Shown here: positions 7,759 through 15,336 of the stretch, in pieces | Layout of the letters: each line of letters opens with the position of its first letter | Numbering within the stretch: the stretch's first letter is position 1 | Source of the DNA: Candidatus Omnitrophota bacterium | Lineage (GTDB): Bacteria; Omnitrophota; Gorgyraeia; JABMRN01; RBG-13-46-9 | Assembly: GCA_024542975.1 (NCBI GenBank) | Contig: JAMXCZ010000006.1 | Location: 1 to 41,360 of the forward strand | Direction: 5' to 3' | Length of the DNA: 41,360 nt | Program-made: the position numbers and the translations under genes | The notes under the pieces: model-generated | What the model saw: the letters and a program-made list of their open reading frames with translations, nothing else | Database searches by the model: none | What the model was told of the DNA's origin: nothing

Positions 7759-10700
7759 TTATTCCCAACAAATAGAATCGTATGCGCAATTCCTGCATTT
7801 TTTTGTATCCCTTTCGGAGAACTTATCAAACTCCAGGTTATTGAGCTGTTTCCATACCTTATATATGATGCCTTCAAGCTCCTCGACCATATCATCGGTG
7901 ACGGCAACTTTTTTGTCTATATAGTCGCCTTTGGTTAGGCTGTATTTCGGAGAGGTCTTTGCCGCAGGTTCCAAAAATACAAGGACGCCGTGGCTCACTT
8001 TGTATTGTGGCTTCTCGCGGCTATCTTTTTCGTACAGCATTTTGTAAGCGACAAGTTGCCTGAAGTAATCGTCGCAGTCTTCACTCGCAAGCCTTGGTGC
8101 GTTTTCGATACTTCTTATGTGATTATCCGGCTTTCCCGTTTTATAGTCGATTACCCTGATCGTGCGGCTTTTTTCATTTTCAAATTCCACCTTGTCGTAC
8201 TTACCGGAGAAGATTATACCACCCTTTAGCGTAATTGTTTTCTTTTTTTCCAGGTTTATCGGGAGTATGGGGTTTTTTGACGCCTTTTCGAACCATCTCT
8301 TGATCTCCCGCAATTTTGTAACGGAAGAATTTTCGATTGTTTTGTTTACCCCCTGGAATTTGAGTTCCCGAAGAAAGGCGTCCTCAAAAAAAGCGAAATC
8401 GGGGAACCTCCCGCCTTTTTTGTACGTGCAATAGGTGTCCTCGAGCGCCTTGTGCGCGCAATTCCCGACTACCAGGCTCGAAGTTTTTTTACCGGGCAGG
8501 AGCAGCAAGCTGTCGTAGAGAAATTGCCTTTTGCACCTTAGGAACTTGTTAAGTTTTGTCGGGGTGAGAACAAGGTTCTTTACCAGGTCGCTAAGAATGC
8601 CCTCGGTGTTTTTTCCGGCGTCAACCTTTTTTTTCGTTTCGAAAAATTCTTTTAGAATGATATCTTCGCTTTCTACGTGGCCTGCGAGGTCGGTGCCGAG
8701 GTTGTTGAAAAACGAACTCGACAGGCTGTTTTCCGTGGGGCTGGCGGTAAAAAAAAGGCCGGACTTTGCGCGGCTCGCGGCAACATAAAAGAGTCTTGTC
8801 TCATCGAAAAAAGAAAGGCGCGCGCGTTCTCCTTTACTTTCAACATTCTCTTTCCTGCTCAAAATGCCCGGCGGCAGAGGAAGCCTCTCCGGATACGGCT
8901 TGAGCGGCCAATTTTTATCCTGTATGCAGAACGGTATAAAGCAGGCGTGGAATTCAAGGCCCTTGGAGGCGTGGGCCGTGATTACCCTTACGCCGTCTTG
9001 CGTTGCCGTGACGACTTGCCCCGCAATCGGCATGCCGTGCGCTTTCATCGTTTCGAGTTCACCCAGGAACTCGGTTAACTTAAGGCCGGGCCGCGCGAGG
9101 GCCAGGTTTTTGGCCATATTTATGAACGAGGTGAGGCTTCGCAGTTCCCTTGTTATCACGATCTTGTTTTCGCCGCACGCTTTAAGAATGTACCTGTAAA
9201 TGCCGGCATCCTCGACAAGCGACATCAATATGTCGTGCAGGGGCCTGGCGTCCGAATCCCGGAGAAGCCTGTGAATGACCCAGGAGGCAATGTGCAGCCT
9301 GTGTAAGCTTTCCCGCGGTATTTTTTTTGCAACAGGGAGGCCATTCGAATCGGAACGGGTAGGCTTTTTGCGCATGTCTTTTATATGGAATGAAGCGATG
9401 AATTCTTCAAGAATGCTCGAACCGGATTCCCGCCTTTTCGTTTTTGAAAGGGTGATGAATCTGAATAGGCCCTCCTGTGATATTTCGAAAAAATCGCATG
9501 ATAAAAACCTGAAAAGCGCTATGTCTTTTTCTTCCCTGTCATATATTGCCGGCTTTGCGAGCTTCAGCGCGTTGATAACCTGCCTGACGCGCTTGTGGGC
9601 GCTTATGTCTTCTTTGCCGTCAGTGGCGTACGGGATGCCACTTTTTAAAAGGCCTTCTATTACCTTAAGGATTGACTTTCTTTTTCGGACGAGGACCGCA
9701 ATTTGATTATACGGCTTTTCCCGTTCATTCGCGGGGATTTCAGAGGAATGCTCTATTATCTTTTTCAATTCTTTTATCTTTTTTACGATATACATTATCT
9801 CTTCGTCTTCGGTGGTAAATTTTGCGAACACTATTGTTTTGTTTCGGTAGTCTTTCCGGGGAATCAATTTCTTTTGTTCGTCCAGCCTCTCCTTGCCGGG
9901 TATCTGTTTTATTATGGCGGAAGAGAGGCTTATGATCTCTTTTGTGGACCGGTAGTTCGCTCTCAATTTTACAATGCGCATTTTTGGGAATTTTTTCTTA
10001 AGTTTCTGGAAATTCGATATGCTTGCGCCCTGAAACCGGTATATCGACTGGTCATCGTCCCCTACGCAACAGAGGTTCGGGTGGTCTCCGTCACAGAGAG
10101 AAAAAAGAAGTTTGAGCTGTGAGCCGTTTGTATCCTGGAACTCGTCTACCATGATAAACTTGAATTTTTCCCGGTACGCGCGCTCGAGAAACGGTTCTTT
10201 CTTTAGCATGTTGACCGCGAGTATTATCATGTCGTCATAATCATAGCGGCCCCTCTCGTCGAATATGTTTCTGTCGCAGCCGGTCTTCAGCTCTTCGTAT
10301 TTTTTATATATGAAAGCGAGCTCCTCGAGCCTCGGCATATGCTTTTTCTCGATATAAATCCCGTCCGGCGCCACGCTTTTTAGGTACTTTTCGAATTGCC
10401 CGGGCGTTATTCCTTCATTTTTCAGGTCGCTTATCCTGTGCTGGATGTCCGTTACATAGAAATAAGGTGAGCCGAAAGGACGCAGGGCTTTTATGTGGTC
10501 CGTAAAACGGTTCAGTATATATTCCAGGCACCTTATTTTTTCAAGGCCTTCCATTTGCACGCGTTCACGTATATGTTCCGGTGCTTCCTCGGAATCCAAT
10601 ATTATGGAATTCGCGAAGCCATGGAAGGTTTCAGAAGATATTTTATATCCCTCAAACCCCACTATTTTTGCAAGCCGCTCTTTTACGGATTTTGCCGCCG

Positions 10701-10887
10701 CATTAGTGTAAGTCAGGATCAGGATTTCCTCACCCGGGATATTTTTTTCACGTATCAGATTCGCGGCCCTGGCGGAAAGAAGCTGCGTTTTTCCGGTTCC
10801 CGGCCCGGCTATTACAAGGACCGGCCCCACGAGCGCCTGACTGGCCTCTTCCTGTTCTTTGTTAAGTGTGATGCTCTGCTCTATCAT
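7759..10887 (-). CDS. UvrD/PcrA-type helicase fused to a Fe-S PD-(D/E)XK nuclease
   Basis: A 1042-residue fusion. The helicase part carries all superfamily 1A motifs: GPGTGKT (28-34), VDEFQD (247-252), GDDDQSIYRFQGA (276-288), ANYRST (310-315), THASKGLEF-like (637-646) and YVAASRAK (701-708). The C-terminal nuclease has D898, the DYKTGK core (D914, K916) and QxxxY (Q944, Y948). Four cysteines (785, 1031, 1034, 1040) are spaced as in AddB/Cas4-type nucleases that hold an Fe-S cluster. This suggests end-resection or replication-fork repair in one polypeptide. It overlaps the upstream gene by four bases. Confidence 0.9.
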   Translation of the reverse strand: MIEQSITLNKEQEEASQALVGPVLVIAGPGTGKTQLLSARAANLIREKNIPGEEILILTYTNAAAKSVKERLAKIVGFEGYKISSETFHGFANSIILDSEEAPEHIRERVQMEGLEKIRCLEYILNRFTDHIKALRPFGSPYFYVTDIQHRISDLKNEGITPGQFEKYLKSVAPDGIYIEKKHMPRLEELAFIYKKYEELKTGCDRNIFDERGRYDYDDMIILAVNMLKKEPFLERAYREKFKFIMVDEFQDTNGSQLKLLFSLCDGDHPNLCCVGDDDQSIYRFQGASISNFQKLKKKFPKMRIVKLRANYRSTKEIISLSSAIIKQIPGKERLDEQKKLIPRKDYRNKTIVFAKFTTEDEEIMYIVKKIKELKKIIEHSSEIPANEREKPYNQIAVLVRKRKSILKVIEGLLKSGIPYATDGKEDISAHKRVRQVINALKLAKPAIYDREEKDIALFRFLSCDFFEISQEGLFRFITLSKTKRRESGSSILEEFIASFHIKDMRKKPTRSDSNGLPVAKKIPRESLHRLHIASWVIHRLLRDSDARPLHDILMSLVEDAGIYRYILKACGENKIVITRELRSLTSFINMAKNLALARPGLKLTEFLGELETMKAHGMPIAGQVVTATQDGVRVITAHASKGLEFHACFIPFCIQDKNWPLKPYPERLPLPPGILSRKENVESKGERARLSFFDETRLFYVAASRAKSGLFFTASPTENSLSSSFFNNLGTDLAGHVESEDIILKEFFETKKKVDAGKNTEGILSDLVKNLVLTPTKLNKFLRCKRQFLYDSLLLLPGKKTSSLVVGNCAHKALEDTYCTYKKGGRFPDFAFFEDAFLRELKFQGVNKTIENSSVTKLREIKRWFEKASKNPILPINLEKKKTITLKGGIIFSGKYDKVEFENEKSRTIRVIDYKTGKPDNHIRSIENAPRLASEDCDDYFRQLVAYKMLYEKDSREKPQYKVSHGVLVFLEPAAKTSPKYSLTKGDYIDKKVAVTDDMVEELEGIIYKVWKQLNNLEFDKFSERDTKKCRNCAYDSICWE

Positions 10888-11573
10888 TTTACTTCCAGCT
10901 TCTCAAAATTTATTCTAAACCGGTCACTTTCAAGCTTAAAGGAGGAGTTCTCACTACCGCCTTCCACGTGCGCGTAATAGCTTAACCATCCCCGGGATTC
11001 TTCCGTCAAAACGGCCTTTAGCTCTTCCGGGAAATCCCGGACGATTTCGGGAGAGAAAAACATTTTTGCGCGTATATTAAAACTTCCGGATTCAGTCGCA
11101 TAGCCTTTTGCGTATAACTTGCAGTCCCGGGCGTAAGCCGCGAAGTGCGGAAACTCAATTGTTTCGCCGTAAATAATAAGCACGGTGTGTATGCTATCAA
11201 AAGTTAAGTCGGTCAATTTGTCAAACAATAACGGGAGTGCCCCTTGAAAAAAAGCCGCAAACTCGCCGTTTTTCTGAATTTTTTCCCGAAGGCTAAGGAG
11301 CGATGCGTTTTTCAGCGTGCAGTTTAGAATGATCTTTTTTTCGCTTAATAGCTTGCCAAACCCGGGCCGGATCAAGGCTTTTTCACATCCGAGCGCAAGG
11401 TCAAAATCCTTTAGTAGAACGACGGGCTTCTCTAGCGCGATATGCCTTAAGAGGAAACAAGAGACAAAGCCCGCATGGTTTTTATAATCGAATTTTACGT
11501 GGATCTTTTTTCCGATAAATGCCAAAAAGGCGTCCCCTGACCTCGAAAGCCCCAAGCCTACCGCCAGGCACAC
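10884..11573 (-). CDS. Membrane-anchored protein of unknown function, start uncertain
   Basis: 229 residues from the GTG at 11573; not recognised. That GTG falls inside a hydrophobic stretch. The frame stays open to a stop at 11619-11621 and reads (I/M)PKKQRLATYIIVSIVCLAVG, a typical basic-then-hydrophobic anchor, so translation may begin at an ATT codon (11613-11615). The rest is probably beta-rich and periplasmic, vaguely like AsmA-type or other envelope proteins (KPVVLLKDFDLAL, GETIEFPHFAAYA), but this is not secure. It overlaps the helicase start by four bases. Confidence 0.6.
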   Translation of the reverse strand: MCLAVGLGLSRSGDAFLAFIGKKIHVKFDYKNHAGFVSCFLLRHIALEKPVVLLKDFDLALGCEKALIRPGFGKLLSEKKIILNCTLKNASLLSLREKIQKNGEFAAFFQGALPLLFDKLTDLTFDSIHTVLIIYGETIEFPHFAAYARDCKLYAKGYATESGSFNIRAKMFFSPEIVRDFPEELKAVLTEESRGWLSYYAHVEGGSENSSFKLESDRFRINFEKLEVK

Positions 11574-11653
11574 GATTGAAACAATTATATATGTTGCAAG
11601 CCTTTGCTTTTTAATTGGTTATGTATCTTTCTTGTGAGTTTTTATTCCGGGGA

Positions 11654-13174
11654 TTATTTGCGGCCGTATCTGTCTTTGTTTATTAGATTGATTATGTCTT
11701 TCCTTCGCAGGGTCTTTAGAAATGCGCGTACGACCTTTGGATCGAATTGCCTTCCGGAATATTTTTTAACTTCCTCAATCGCCTTCTTTAATGAAAGGGA
11801 GCCCCTGTAAGGCCTCTTTCCGATCATTGCCTCAAATGAGCCCACAACGGCCATGATCCGCGCGCCCAGAGGGATTTCAGCGCCCTTAAGCCCCTTCGGA
11901 TACCCTGTGCCGTTAAAATTTTCATGGTGGTACATTATGATGGGCGCAACCTGCTTGAGCGACCTTAGCGACTTTATTATTTTCGCGCCCTTGAGAGGGT
12001 GCTCTTTTATTAATCTATATTCTTTTTCCGTGAGCTTTCCTCTCTTTCTGAGCACGCTTTCCGGTACCATGAGCTCCCCGGCGTCGTGCAGGAGCGTGGC
12101 ATATTGAAGAATTTTAAGGTCATGCTCACGGAGGCCAAACTCCTGCCCCATAAGCTGCGCGATTCTTAAGAAGCTCGATTTGGGGGTGCATATTCCCGCG
12201 CTTCGGCTCTCGATAATCTGCGCCAGGGCCTTGATGCTGCCCATCGTAAGTTTTTCCTGTTCCTTGTATAGTTGGGCATTTTTGATCGCAATGGCAGCCT
12301 GCTCGCACATGGTTCGCATTATCTCTACGTCAAAATTATTAAATGGCTGCTTATCAGCCTTGTCGTAAAGCGTAATAACGCCGATAACCTCTTCGTCTAT
12401 CAGGGGCGTGGCAAGGTATGTATCGCCTTTTATGGATTTTCCGTATTTGACAGCCTTGCCGGGCGCCCACCTGCCGATCTTTACTTTTTTTAATCTGGCC
12501 TTTGCTTTTCTGTGGTCTACGGTGACCTTAGGGAGAAGCGTTTTCTTCTTGCTGTCAACCAGCTTAATGGAGCACCTTTGGGCATTTAAGATTTGCATGG
12601 AAAGCCGCGCTACGCGCATCAGGAGTTCATCGAGATAGAGGGAGGAACTTATCAGTCTGTGAACCGTATGTACGGTTGAAAGGGCAATGGCGCGCGGCTT
12701 AATTGTTTTATAGAGCTCCGTGAGCTGCGTCTCTTTCCTGATGCAGCTTAAGATTGTTTCGGCAAAGTAGCCGAAAAGGTCGAGATGCGCTTGAGAAGGT
12801 TTTTCGCTCATGTGACAGCCTACGACATATCCTAACGCGGTACTTTCTTTTTTCAAGGCGTAGCAGAAACCGTAGCCGGAAACAGGGCACTGAAAAACTT
12901 CGACACCGGTGGACTTTTTTGCTTTTCGAATACTTTCCTTAACAGCATCGATGCAGGAGAAGCTTGCGCATTTACCGGATTTACCCGGCCTGCATAGTCT
13001 CTCCGAGACTTTTTCATCGCTCGCTCCGGCATTTGCGCCTATGAGGTGCAGCGTAAAACCCGCGCCGAGGATCTTGGAGAGCGCACTTTCCGCTTTTTTC
13101 AGATTCAGGTCTCCGGCAAAATCAGCAAGCATTTTTTTCTGTTCTCCGAAATTTAACGCATAAAAATCCGTCAT
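11654..13174 (-). CDS. GAF plus degenerate HD-GYP signalling protein
   Basis: 506 residues. The N-terminus (about 20-145) is Cys-rich and resembles a PocR-like sensory domain. A GAF domain follows (about 165-300), then an HD-GYP domain (about 315-490). HD-GYP proteins hydrolyse cyclic di-GMP. Kept here: H363-D364, H392, H416-H417 and GTGYP (422-426). Changed: the first metal-ligand His is replaced by Ser (SFLRI region, 333-338), HDIGK reads HDAGE, and the late Asp of the VADVFDAL-type motif is Gly (G445 in VVGSFEAM). It may bind rather than hydrolyse its ligand. It ends 38 bases before the possible start of the next gene. Confidence 0.85.
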   Translation of the reverse strand: MTDFYALNFGEQKKMLADFAGDLNLKKAESALSKILGAGFTLHLIGANAGASDEKVSERLCRPGKSGKCASFSCIDAVKESIRKAKKSTGVEVFQCPVSGYGFCYALKKESTALGYVVGCHMSEKPSQAHLDLFGYFAETILSCIRKETQLTELYKTIKPRAIALSTVHTVHRLISSSLYLDELLMRVARLSMQILNAQRCSIKLVDSKKKTLLPKVTVDHRKAKARLKKVKIGRWAPGKAVKYGKSIKGDTYLATPLIDEEVIGVITLYDKADKQPFNNFDVEIMRTMCEQAAIAIKNAQLYKEQEKLTMGSIKALAQIIESRSAGICTPKSSFLRIAQLMGQEFGLREHDLKILQYATLLHDAGELMVPESVLRKRGKLTEKEYRLIKEHPLKGAKIIKSLRSLKQVAPIIMYHHENFNGTGYPKGLKGAEIPLGARIMAVVGSFEAMIGKRPYRGSLSLKKAIEEVKKYSGRQFDPKVVRAFLKTLRRKDIINLINKDRYGRK

Positions 13175-13177
13175 GTT

Positions 13178-14332
13178 CTAAACCTTCTTGTAAGGGTCAA
13201 ATAATTTTTTATACTCATCAAGAGCATACCGGTCCGTCATCCCCGCTATATAGTCGCATACAACCGTATATATATCGCTTTTTTTGCCCCGGGAAGCGTG
13301 CGAAGGAGGAAGCTGTTCGGGATTTTTGATATAGGTACAGAATAACTCCCTTATGATCCTTGCTGCTTTCTTGGACATGCGTATTACGCGATAATGGCTG
13401 TATAGATGCTTTACCAGGAATTCCCTGAGCGGTCTTCTCAAAGCGGAAATTTCGCCGCTGAAACTCATGATTCTTTCGGGAAAGTTCCGCACCCCGTTTG
13501 GGGATGCGATTTTAAATTTTTTGAGCCTTTTTTCCGTATTTTTTATAACGTCTGTCACCTGCAGGTCGATAAGGCAGCGTATTATTTGCGATTTCCGTAT
13601 CTTCTTACTTATCCTTGGGTAATTCTTTTTAGTAATAGAAGCCACTTGTTTCCACAGGGCGGTATTTCCCAGTTCTACATCGCTTAAAAGGCCGCTCGCC
13701 AGGCCATCATCAAGGTCGTGGTTATCATATGCTATTTCATCTGCAATGTCCACAACTTGTACTTCCAGTGGCGGCGACCCCTTGCTTTCGAAGGGTATGT
13801 ACGGGCGGGGCTTGTCAAAAGGTGTAGAGTGCTTAATTATGCCTTCTCTTACTTCATAGGTCAGGTTAAGGCCCGGGAAATCAGGGTAGATTTTTTCCAG
13901 AACGTCAACAACTCTTAGGCCCTGAGAGTTATGTTCAAAACCGCCGCGGTCTAGCATTAGCTCTCCCAGCGCATCTTCTCCCGAATGCCCAAAAGGCGTA
14001 TGCCCCAAGTCGTGCGCAAACGCAATCGCTTCTACGAGGTCCGTATTCAACATCAGCGCGCGCGCGATTGTTTTGGCTATTTGAACTACCTCCAGCGTAT
14101 GGGTAAGGCGGGTTCTGTAATGGTCGCCTTCATGATTTACGAACACCTGCGTTTTATATTCCAGCCTGCGAAAAGCGGTTGAATATACGACCCTGTCTTT
14201 ATCCCGCTGGTATACAGTCCTGTATGCATGTTCTTTTTCTTCATAAACGCGTCCTTTGGTTTCGGCCGATTTTGTTGCATAAGGCGCCAGTATCGAATAT
14301 TCCCTTTTTTCTATTTCTTTTCTTGTTAACAT
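13178..14332 (-). CDS. dgt: Deoxyguanosinetriphosphate triphosphohydrolase-like dNTPase
   Basis: A 384-residue HD-superfamily dNTP triphosphohydrolase, releasing triphosphate from dNTPs. Signatures are FRRLEYKTQVF, HEGDHYRTRLTHTLEVVQIA (first metal His) and AFAHDLGHTPFGHSGE (HD pair), with VVDIADEIAYDNHDLDDG downstream. Length fits the dNTPase-like class rather than the 500-residue E. coli Dgt. The ATG abuts the TAA of the HIT gene with no spacing, indicating coupling. Confidence 0.92.
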   Translation of the reverse strand: MLTRKEIEKREYSILAPYATKSAETKGRVYEEKEHAYRTVYQRDKDRVVYSTAFRRLEYKTQVFVNHEGDHYRTRLTHTLEVVQIAKTIARALMLNTDLVEAIAFAHDLGHTPFGHSGEDALGELMLDRGGFEHNSQGLRVVDVLEKIYPDFPGLNLTYEVREGIIKHSTPFDKPRPYIPFESKGSPPLEVQVVDIADEIAYDNHDLDDGLASGLLSDVELGNTALWKQVASITKKNYPRISKKIRKSQIIRCLIDLQVTDVIKNTEKRLKKFKIASPNGVRNFPERIMSFSGEISALRRPLREFLVKHLYSHYRVIRMSKKAARIIRELFCTYIKNPEQLPPSHASRGKKSDIYTVVCDYIAGMTDRYALDEYKKLFDPYKKV

Positions 14333-14803
14333 TTAACCTTTGAGGCTCTCCCACATTTCGTCTAAGGAGTGCGATATGACCTTTGCGTCGCATATGGCCG
14401 GCATAAAATTTGAATCGCCCTGCCACCTGGGCACTATATGCATATGAACGTGGCCGGGAAATCCGGCGCCGGCGACACGCCCTACGTTTAATCCTATATT
14501 ATAACCAGCCGGCTTAAGCAGCCTATCTATTTTTTTCTTTGTATGATTTACAAGCGCCATCAAAGCCGAGAGCTCTTCTTCGCTTAAGAACTCGAGGCTC
14601 TTTACATGCCTTGCGGGAGCAACCATAACGTGCGCGTTATTGTAGGGATAAAGGTTGAGCATCGAGAAAGCGTGGCGGTTGCGCTTCAACACGTACCGCT
14701 TTTTACCTGTGCCTTTCGCTTTGAGAGCGGAGCAAAATATGCAGCCTCTGGGTTTTGTTCGCGTCACATAGCTTTTTCTCCACGGCGCCCAGATCCTTTC
14801 CAT
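14333..14803 (-). CDS. HIT-family nucleotide hydrolase
   Basis: 156 residues from the ATG at 14803 (MERIWAPWRKSYV), the typical start of Ap4A-phosphorylase/HIT-like proteins and preceded by an AAAGGA ribosome-binding site. A longer frame from GTG at 14836 lies in repeat sequence and is rejected. CIFC (21-24) looks like a zinc-binding pair, NAHVMVAPARH is conserved, and the catalytic histidine triad is HVHMH (118-122). It likely hydrolyses dinucleoside polyphosphates or nucleotide phosphoramidates. Confidence 0.9.
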   Translation of the reverse strand: MERIWAPWRKSYVTRTKPRGCIFCSALKAKGTGKKRYVLKRNRHAFSMLNLYPYNNAHVMVAPARHVKSLEFLSEEELSALMALVNHTKKKIDRLLKPAGYNIGLNVGRVAGAGFPGHVHMHIVPRWQGDSNFMPAICDAKVISHSLDEMWESLKG

Positions 14804-14823
14804 GCCAAATCCTTTCTGTTTTG

Positions 14824-14863
14824 TTAACCGGCTCACCGGCTTACAGGCTAACCGGTTAACCGG
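14824..14863. repeat. Degenerate (a)ccggtta short tandem repeat
   Basis: About five imperfect units of the type aaccggct/caccggct/aaccggtt in 40 bases. It contains the stop codon and last codons of the phosphoesterase gene (IRLTG ending) and the intergenic gap before the HIT gene. The same unit type recurs in frame inside the giant gene at 34143-34173 and 35349-35370. Confidence 0.7.
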
Positions 14864-15336
14864 ATGATTGTCCCTTTTACCTCTTTCCCCACTTCAAGTA
14901 TTCCTATACTATTGTACGGCGCAAAAATCTTATCCGTAGGGCTTCCGGGATTAAAAAATAGTTTATTTTTAATCCTTATTGAGAGCGGAGAGTGGGAATG
15001 GCCGAATACTATGGCATCTACCCCGCTAAATTCTTTTGATACGGTCTCTACGATCTTGCCCGGAGGGCCGTAGCCGTGGATAAGGCCGATCTTGAATCCA
15101 CCTACATCAATTATGTCTTTTTGCGGAAAAGCCGCCTGCACCTCATGCATATCCATGTTGCCGCATACAGCGCGCGTGGGCGCGATTTTTTTTAACTTTT
15201 CAAACACGGATATTTCCACGAGGTCGCCCGCGTGAAGTATCAGGTCTACGCCCCGCAACTCTTTATATACGCTTTCGGGTATATCCGGTGCTGATTTTGG
15301 AATATGCGTGTCTGAAATAACTCCTATTCTTTTCAT
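14848..15336 (-). CDS. YfcE/MJ0936-family metallophosphoesterase
   Basis: A 162-residue calcineurin-like phosphoesterase. Metal-ligand motifs appear in order: GVISDTHIP, HAGDL, GNMD, LIHGYG and FGHSHSP, with FNPGSPTD near the end. The family hydrolyses phosphodiesters in vitro; the natural substrate is uncertain. Its start overlaps the AAA ATPase stop by four bases. Its last codons lie in a ccggtta repeat, so the C-terminus (IIRLTG) has probably been altered by that repeat. Confidence 0.92.
   Translation of the reverse strand: MKRIGVISDTHIPKSAPDIPESVYKELRGVDLILHAGDLVEISVFEKLKKIAPTRAVCGNMDMHEVQAAFPQKDIIDVGGFKIGLIHGYGPPGKIVETVSKEFSGVDAIVFGHSHSPLSIRIKNKLFFNPGSPTDKIFAPYNSIGILEVGKEVKGTIIRLTG

Noticed and set aside
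14804-14836. Upstream GTG start for the HIT gene
   Set aside because: It lies in ccggtta repeat sequence; the ATG at 14803 has a ribosome-binding site and begins the conserved MERIWAPWR.
14824-14863. CRISPR-like array
   Set aside because: Units are only about eight bases and contiguous, with no unique spacers and no cas genes in the window.
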